The translations under genes and the position numbers were made by a program. A stretch of 8,794 nucleotides of DNA, taken from NCBI GenBank assembly GCA_026394855.1, contig JAPLZT010000126.1, forward strand, positions 1-8,794, given 5' to 3'. Numbering within the stretch: the stretch's first letter is position 1; each line of letters opens with the position of its first letter. Below the pieces are notes generated by a model. That model was not told the DNA's origin, did not search any database, and saw nothing but the letters and a program-made list of their open reading frames with translations. Below are positions 5,925 through 8,794 of this stretch, one piece after another. This stretch comes from Candidatus Woesebacteria bacterium. Lineage in GTDB: Bacteria; Patescibacteriota; Microgenomatia; UBA8517.

Positions 5925-6256
5925 ATGGGAAGAAAAGAGATATTCATAGGCCTTTTCGTAATTTTGGTTATTATTGGAATTGTCTTTGGCATCAAAAAAG
6001 CAGAGTGGGTGTTGCAACAAGAAAATTTGCAAGCGGGGTTTTTTCCCAGATGATCATTGCCGATCTTCCGCAACCGGAATCAGGAAATTATCAGGCTTGG
6101 CTTGTAAAAGATGATATTACGAAAATTTCCACAGGAACATTAAAGTTAGCCAAGGGGGGATACCTTTTGGAATTTACATCGAATACCAATTACTCCGACT
6201 ACAAAAAAGTTGAAGTAAAGTTGGGGGAAAACATCATACTTTCAGGCTCATTCTAA
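5925..6256 (+). pseudogene. membrane-anchored RskA-like (anti-sigma C-domain-like) protein, frameshifted
   Basis: From ATG 5925 the frame encodes MGRKE, a transmembrane helix (about residues 6-23) and GIKK, then runs off family sequence and stops at TGA 6052-6054. The frame one base back, open through 6256, encodes GVATRKFASG, ADLPQPESGNYQAWLV, STGTLKLAKGGYLLEF and YSDYKKVEV, a pattern I recognise from membrane-anchored Patescibacteria proteins with an RskA-like extracytoplasmic domain. A -1 shift at the run of six A (5994-5999) joins both parts into one protein of about 110 residues. The intact promoter at 5889 and good conservation of both halves suggest a recent mutation, a sequencing or assembly error at the homopolymer, or slippage. 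The joined protein has almost no linker, so some sequence may also be lost. Function is unknown. Confidence 0.65.
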
Positions 6257-6273
6257 AATAGTGTAAGCATAGC

Positions 6274-6302
6274 TTGGCCATTTAGTGGCTAAATGGTAGA
6301 AT
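6274..6302 (+). promoter_or_regulatory. tpiA promoter TTGGCC-17-TAGAAT with extended -10
   Basis: TTGGCC (6274-6279) and TAGAAT (6297-6302) are 17 bp apart, with TG at 6294-6295 as an extended -10. The -10 ends 6 nt before ATG 6309 and there is no Shine-Dalgarno, the same leaderless geometry as its neighbours. The spacer is filled by a perfect inverted repeat (see the separate entry). Confidence 0.6.
6278..6296. promoter_or_regulatory. inverted repeat CCATTTAG-TGG-CTAAATGG, candidate operator
   Basis: The two perfect 8-bp arms (6278-6285 and 6289-6296) are separated by 3 bp and fill almost all of the -35/-10 spacer of the tpiA promoter. A dimeric regulator bound here would compete with RNA polymerase. 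It is not followed by a T-run, so it is not a typical terminator. No regulator gene is visible in the window. Confidence 0.5.
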
Positions 6303-6308
6303 GAGTTA

Positions 6309-6697
6309 ATGCTTTTTATTAACTTCAAAACTTACGAAGAAGGAACGGGAAAGGCTGCACTTGAATTAATTAAGATTTTGGAAGAAGTTGCCCTAATTTA
6401 GAAGAGTTGGGAACTGTTTCTTCATATAATCCTACATTTGTTGCGTATGAACCACCCGAGTTTATCGGAGGTACAACAGCCTCAGTAACTTCAGCCCAAC
6501 CGGATATAATTTTAAAAGCAGTTGAAACAGCAAAGACACACAATCTTCCTCTAATAGTTGGGGCAGGAATACATTCAAAGGATGATGTTAAAAAGAGTTT
6601 GGAATTGGGAGCAACAGGAATTGCCGTTGCCAAAGATATATTAAAGGCGGATGATCCCAAAAAAGAACTTTTAGATCTAATAGAAGGGTTTAAATGA
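6309..6697 (+). pseudogene. tpiA: triosephosphate isomerase remnant, internal deletion plus frameshift
   Basis: From ATG 6309, MLFINFKTYEEGTG...ILEEVA is the N-terminus of an archaeal-type triosephosphate isomerase, with the catalytic lysine in NFK. After 30 codons the frame stops at TAG 6399-6401. From about 6392 a second frame, running to TGA 6695-6697, encodes the C-terminal third: FVAYEPPEFIGG with the catalytic glutamate, IVGAGIHSKDDVKKSLELGA and the ending LLDLIEGFK. The middle of the barrel, with the catalytic histidine, is absent; compared with about 220 residues for the family, roughly 90-100 residues are missing. The enzyme, which interconverts glyceraldehyde-3-phosphate and dihydroxyacetone phosphate, should be inactive unless this is an assembly gap. 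The promoter is intact, and the 3' end overlaps rpiB by 4 bp. Confidence 0.8.
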
Positions 6698-7149
6698 CAA
6701 TGAAAGTATTTTTGGGTTCAGATCACAGGGGTTACTTTTTAAAAGAGAGAATTGCCAAGTGGTTATTTGAATGGAAATATGATTTTTCTGATGTTGGCGC
6801 TCAAAGTTTAGATCTATCGGATGACTACACCAAATACGCTTCGGAGGTTGCTTCCTTAGTGGCAAACGCAAAAGGAGGAAGGGGAATTGTTCTTTGTGGT
6901 TCAGGAGTTGGGGTTGACGTAATCGTAAATAAATTTGATGGAATTAGGGCTTCAGTAGGAAAGACAAAAGAACAAATAGAGGCGGGAAGAAAAGATGATG
7001 ATATGAACATTCTTGTTATTGCAGCCGACTACACAGATGAATATGAAGCAAAAGACATGCTAAAAGCGTTTTTGGAAACTAAGTTTGATGAAAAATTGCG
7101 TCACGTTCGGAGACTCAAAGAAATAGAAAAAATCGAAGCAAATAATTAA
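6694..7149 (+). CDS. rpiB: ribose-5-phosphate isomerase B (RpiB/LacAB family)
   Basis: This 151-residue protein is the standard RpiB length. The family interconverts ribose-5-phosphate and ribulose-5-phosphate in the non-oxidative pentose phosphate pathway. Visible features are GSDHRG (8-13), the catalytic cysteine in LCGSGVGVDV (67-76, Cys68), NKFDGIRAS, DDMNILVIAAD (Asn105), and RHVRR near the C-terminus. The usual HNDANVL histidine position is replaced (GRKDDDMNIL), which may point to a divergent RpiB or a different aldose-ketose substrate. ATG 6694 overlaps the tpiA stop as ATGA, 5 nt after AGAAGGG (6682-6688). A second ATG at 6700 gives the more typical start MKVFLGSDH. Its pairing with tpiA and closeness to pgk make a sugar-phosphate cluster. 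Confidence 0.93.
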   Translation: MTMKVFLGSDHRGYFLKERIAKWLFEWKYDFSDVGAQSLDLSDDYTKYASEVASLVANAKGGRGIVLCGSGVGVDVIVNKFDGIRASVGKTKEQIEAGRKDDDMNILVIAADYTDEYEAKDMLKAFLETKFDEKLRHVRRLKEIEKIEANN

Positions 7150-7161
7150 TTCTTCTAGGCC

Positions 7162-7190
7162 TTGACAAAAACATTGGCATATAATAATAT
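7162..7190 (+). promoter_or_regulatory. toxin-antitoxin promoter TTGACA-17-TAATAT
   Basis: A consensus TTGACA (7162-7167) is followed by a 17-bp spacer and TAATAT (7185-7190). The -10 ends 9 nt before ATG 7200. No Shine-Dalgarno is present, so the antitoxin mRNA is probably leaderless. Confidence 0.7.
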
Positions 7191-7202
7191 GTTAATTATA
7201 TG
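7178..7202. promoter_or_regulatory. inverted repeat CATATAAT...ATTATATG, candidate antitoxin operator
   Basis: The perfect 8-bp arms (7178-7185 and 7195-7202) are separated by 9 bp. They straddle the -10 box and include the antitoxin start codon. Phd/YefM antitoxins commonly repress their own promoter through palindromes, so this is a plausible autoregulatory site. AT-rich sequence makes chance symmetry more likely. Confidence 0.45.
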
Positions 7203-7484
7203 ATAACGATTCCTGACATGGCAAATGTTGCTGACTTGCAGAGAGATTACAGAGGCTTGGTTAATGGCCTTAAAAAGAGCGGTAAGCCAGTTGTTATTTT
7301 GAGTAACGGTAATCCCGATGTTGTTGTTATGGATGTTGCAACCTATAACTCCTACACCCAGAATTTAAAAGAGCTTCAGGAAATGTATCTTTTAGACATG
7401 GCCAAAGAGGGGATGGAAGAATATAAAAAGGGAGATACAAAAACCCTTAAGAAGGATCAGAAACTTCTTGATTTATTGGATTAA
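7200..7484 (+). CDS. type II antitoxin, Phd/YefM family
   Basis: This 94-residue protein begins at ATG 7200. Its N-terminal part has the Phd/YefM fold pattern: VADLQRDYRGLVNGLKKSGKPVVILSNGNPDVVVMDVATYNSY (about 11-53), where a short DNA-binding and dimerisation domain ends in the VVVMD strand. The charged, helical C-terminal tail (KELQEMYLLDMAKEGMEEYKKG onward) would wrap the toxin. The protein should neutralise the toxin encoded 7 bp downstream and repress the operon, probably through the inverted repeat over the -10. It has its own promoter between rpiB and pgk, making it a self-contained cassette inside a metabolic gene cluster. There are no flanking repeats to show how it arrived. Confidence 0.9.
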   Translation: MITIPDMANVADLQRDYRGLVNGLKKSGKPVVILSNGNPDVVVMDVATYNSYTQNLKELQEMYLLDMAKEGMEEYKKGDTKTLKKDQKLLDLLD

Positions 7485-7491
7485 TCTTTAA

Positions 7492-7752
7492 ATGGAAATA
7501 GAACTGTCCTCAAGCTTTTTACGAAAAGCCAAAAAACTTTCTAAAAAGGAAAAAATACTCTTGTCACAAAAAGTTGACATTTTTAGAGCAAACCCAAGCG
7601 ATCCAAGATTAAAAACACATCCGTTAACAGGAAAACTCAGAGGACTTCTTTCGTTTTCTTTGAACTATTCTAAAAGAATTACCTTTTTATATATAGAACC
7701 AGGTAAAGTATTATTTTTCGATATAGGTTCCCACGATGAAGTTTACCGATAA
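7492..7752 (+). CDS. type II toxin, RelE/ParE superfamily
   Basis: This 86-residue basic protein follows the antitoxin stop by 7 bp. Features of the RelE/ParE superfamily are an N-terminal F-L-R-K-A-K-K-L helix start (9-16), F-R-A-N-P-S-D-P-R-L-K (31-41) leading to HPLTGKLRG (43-51), the core strand KRITFLYI (61-68), and the closing GSHDEVY (79-85) with His81. The HPLTGKL and GSHDEVY motifs resemble YafQ/RelE-type mRNA interferases that cleave mRNA on the ribosome, although ParE-like gyrase inhibitors share the fold. His81 and Arg62 are candidate active-site residues. No Shine-Dalgarno is visible before ATG 7492, so translation may be coupled to the antitoxin. It ends 43 bp before pgk. Confidence 0.88.
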   Translation: MEIELSSSFLRKAKKLSKKEKILLSQKVDIFRANPSDPRLKTHPLTGKLRGLLSFSLNYSKRITFLYIEPGKVLFFDIGSHDEVYR

Positions 7753-7780
7753 AAATTAAAGCAAATAATTAAATCTTGTT

Positions 7781-7789
7781 TGCTACAAT
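7781..7789 (+). promoter_or_regulatory. extended -10 promoter (TGC-TACAAT) for pgk
   Basis: TG at 7781-7782 and TACAAT at 7784-7789 form an extended -10 that ends 6 nt before ATG 7796. No -35 match is seen at 16-18 bp, as is common for extended -10 promoters. No Shine-Dalgarno precedes the start, so pgk is probably leaderless. Confidence 0.55.
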
Positions 7790-7795
7790 AGATTA

Positions 7796-8794
7796 ATGAT
7801 TAATCTGCCTAAGGTTACCGATTTAGATGTAACTAACAAAAAAGTTCTGGTAAGGGCTGATTTAGACATAGACATTGGAGAAAATTATCGTCTTGAGGCA
7901 CTTCTTCCTACCTTAAAGTATTTATCCTCTCAATCTTCAAAAATTATTCTTATTGGACATCGTGGAAGGCCTGAAGGAAAAGTTGTAGAAGAACTTAAAA
8001 TGAAGCCGGTTGAAGACGAATTAAGGAAAATTGCTTCAGGAATCGAGTTTGAAGTTCTGGAAAATCTTAGATTTGATCTCGGAGAAGAAAAAAATGATTT
8101 GGAATATGCAAAAAAACTTGCTTTATTGGGAGACGTCTATGTTAATGAAGCCTTTGCTTCTTCCCATAGAGAGGCAGCCTCAATAACAGGTCTTCCTAAG
8201 CTTCTTCCTCATGCAGCGGGGCTTAGATTTATCGAAGAGGTGAAAAACTTGTCCAAGGTTTTCAACAACCCTAAACGCCCTGTTATGTTTATTGTAGGAG
8301 GAAGCAAGAAAGATAAGCTTGATTATATTGAGGGCCTTAAGGCCGTTGCAGACAAAATTCTCGTTGGAGGGAGATTGCCTGATTATCTGCAAGATAGATA
8401 CTCCCTGCCCGTCCGGCAGGCGGGGATATTAGATACTAAGATAATAGTTGCGAATTTGTTGCCCGACAAAGAGGATTTGACAATAAATTCAATGGTTAAA
8501 TTTGAAGAAGAAATAGATAAGGCCGGGACCATTGTTCTTGCGGGACCGATGGGTAAATATGAAGACGAAGGGCATAGACAGGGGACAGAAAGAATTTTTT
8601 CGGCGGTAGCCGCATCACAGGCATCCCTTAAAATAACAGGTGGGGGAGACAGCCTTTCCGTCCTTTCGATCTACGACCTTAAGGATAAATTCGATTGGGT
8701 CTCGGTTGGAGGAGGAGCAATGCTCGAATTTTTGGCTAAAAGAACACTGCCTGGCATTAAAGCTTTGGAAAGTGCTAATCTTAATATGGAAGGG
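7796..8794 (+). CDS. pgk: phosphoglycerate kinase (partial, 3' end outside window)
   Basis: The frame opens at ATG 7796 and stays open for 333 codons to the window edge. The enzyme transfers phosphate between 1,3-bisphosphoglycerate and ADP in glycolysis. Recognisable sites are VRADLD (19-24, canonical RVDFNVP), Arg32, GHRGRPEGK (54-62), LENLRF (88-93), DVYVNEAFASSHR (113-125), FIVGGSKKDK, the nucleotide-side AGPMGKYE, the GGGDS loop (282-286), and SVGGGAMLEFL. Asn of DFN is Asp24, and the stretch between DKILVGG and AGPMG is much shorter than in typical 390-residue bacterial PGKs, so this is a compact, divergent form. A GC-rich palindrome at 8404-8424 is translated in frame as part of residues 203-210 (SLPVRQAG). 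The last visible residues are already near the expected C-terminus. Confidence 0.95.
   Translation, partial: MINLPKVTDLDVTNKKVLVRADLDIDIGENYRLEALLPTLKYLSSQSSKIILIGHRGRPEGKVVEELKMKPVEDELRKIASGIEFEVLENLRFDLGEEKNDLEYAKKLALLGDVYVNEAFASSHREAASITGLPKLLPHAAGLRFIEEVKNLSKVFNNPKRPVMFIVGGSKKDKLDYIEGLKAVADKILVGGRLPDYLQDRYSLPVRQAGILDTKIIVANLLPDKEDLTINSMVKFEEEIDKAGTIVLAGPMGKYEDEGHRQGTERIFSAVAASQASLKITGGGDSLSVLSIYDLKDKFDWVSVGGGAMLEFLAKRTLPGIKALESANLNMEG
8404..8424. repeat. GC-rich palindromic element inside pgk
   Basis: The arms CCTGCC (8404-8409) and GGCAGG (8415-8420) pair perfectly around a 5-base loop, and CCCG (8408-8411) could alternatively pair with CGGG (8421-8424). The patch is nearly all G and C in an AT-rich gene. 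It reads in frame as LPVRQAG, a peptide I recall seeing where Patescibacteria palindromic repeats fall inside genes. It lies in the shortened, variable part of PGK between DKILVGG and AGPMG. Confidence 0.6.

Noticed and set aside
5988..6005. Programmed -1 ribosomal frameshift at A6G
   Set aside because: The zero frame reads ATC AAA AAA GCA, not the A AAA AAG register needed for a classic slippery heptamer, and no downstream stem was seen. Error, mutation or transcriptional slippage fit better.
6370..6660. 96-codon minus-strand frame over the tpiA remnant
   Set aside because: The plus strand encodes recognisable triosephosphate isomerase segments; the antisense frame has no family resemblance.
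1..8794. tRNA genes, CRISPR arrays, insertion sequences
   Set aside because: No cloverleaf-like segment, regularly spaced repeat series, transposase fragment or terminal inverted repeat was found on reading both strands.

Overview
The window is AT-rich, densely packed and built from short, overlapping or nearly abutting genes. Protein styles point to a Candidate Phyla Radiation bacterium (Patescibacteria), probably of the Microgenomates type: a short divergent phosphoglycerate kinase, an archaeal-style triosephosphate isomerase, an RpiB, small lineage-type hypothetical proteins, and a GC-rich palindrome translated in frame inside pgk. This assignment is inferred from resemblance to remembered sequences; no search was run.

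Layout. Positions 1-810 (+) hold the tail of a YggT-like membrane protein, a 46-aa DUF5670/lmo0937-type membrane peptide and a 150-aa conserved-type hypothetical. Positions 834-2252 encode an L-lactate permease-family transporter. Positions 2263-3817 hold epmA and efp, the EF-P lysylating enzyme and its substrate. Facing them on the minus strand (5218 down to 3825) is an apparent cobalamin riboswitch, then a membrane-anchored DUF4430 (transcobalamin-like) protein, a DUF6580 (ECF S-component-like) membrane protein and a cupin. These three genes overlap and look like one operon, probably for capture and uptake of cobalamin or a related corrinoid. Back on the plus strand are a CPBP-like membrane protein with degenerate catalytic motifs (5242-5847), a frameshifted membrane-anchored RskA-like protein (5925-6256), a tpiA remnant lacking the middle of the enzyme (6309-6697), rpiB (6694-7149), a Phd/YefM-RelE-type toxin-antitoxin pair (7200-7752), and pgk, which runs off the window (7796-8794).

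Expression signals are unusually readable. Several plus-strand genes have a -10 hexamer ending only 6-10 nt before the start codon, often with a -35 at exactly 17 bp, and no Shine-Dalgarno. This suggests leaderless transcripts for epmA, efp, the 5242 gene, the 5925 gene, tpiA, the antitoxin and pgk. Genes inside operons (DUF5670, the 150-aa protein, rpiB, the cupin) instead carry recognisable Shine-Dalgarno sequences.

The most interesting points are the riboswitch-DUF4430-DUF6580 module, the leaderless promoter pattern, the EpmA/EF-P pair, the two damaged neighbouring genes (5925 and 6309), the inverted repeat inside the tpiA promoter, and the palindrome inserted in pgk. No tRNA, rRNA, CRISPR array, insertion sequence or convincing intrinsic terminator was seen. 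No stretch of more than 300 bases lacks a gene.
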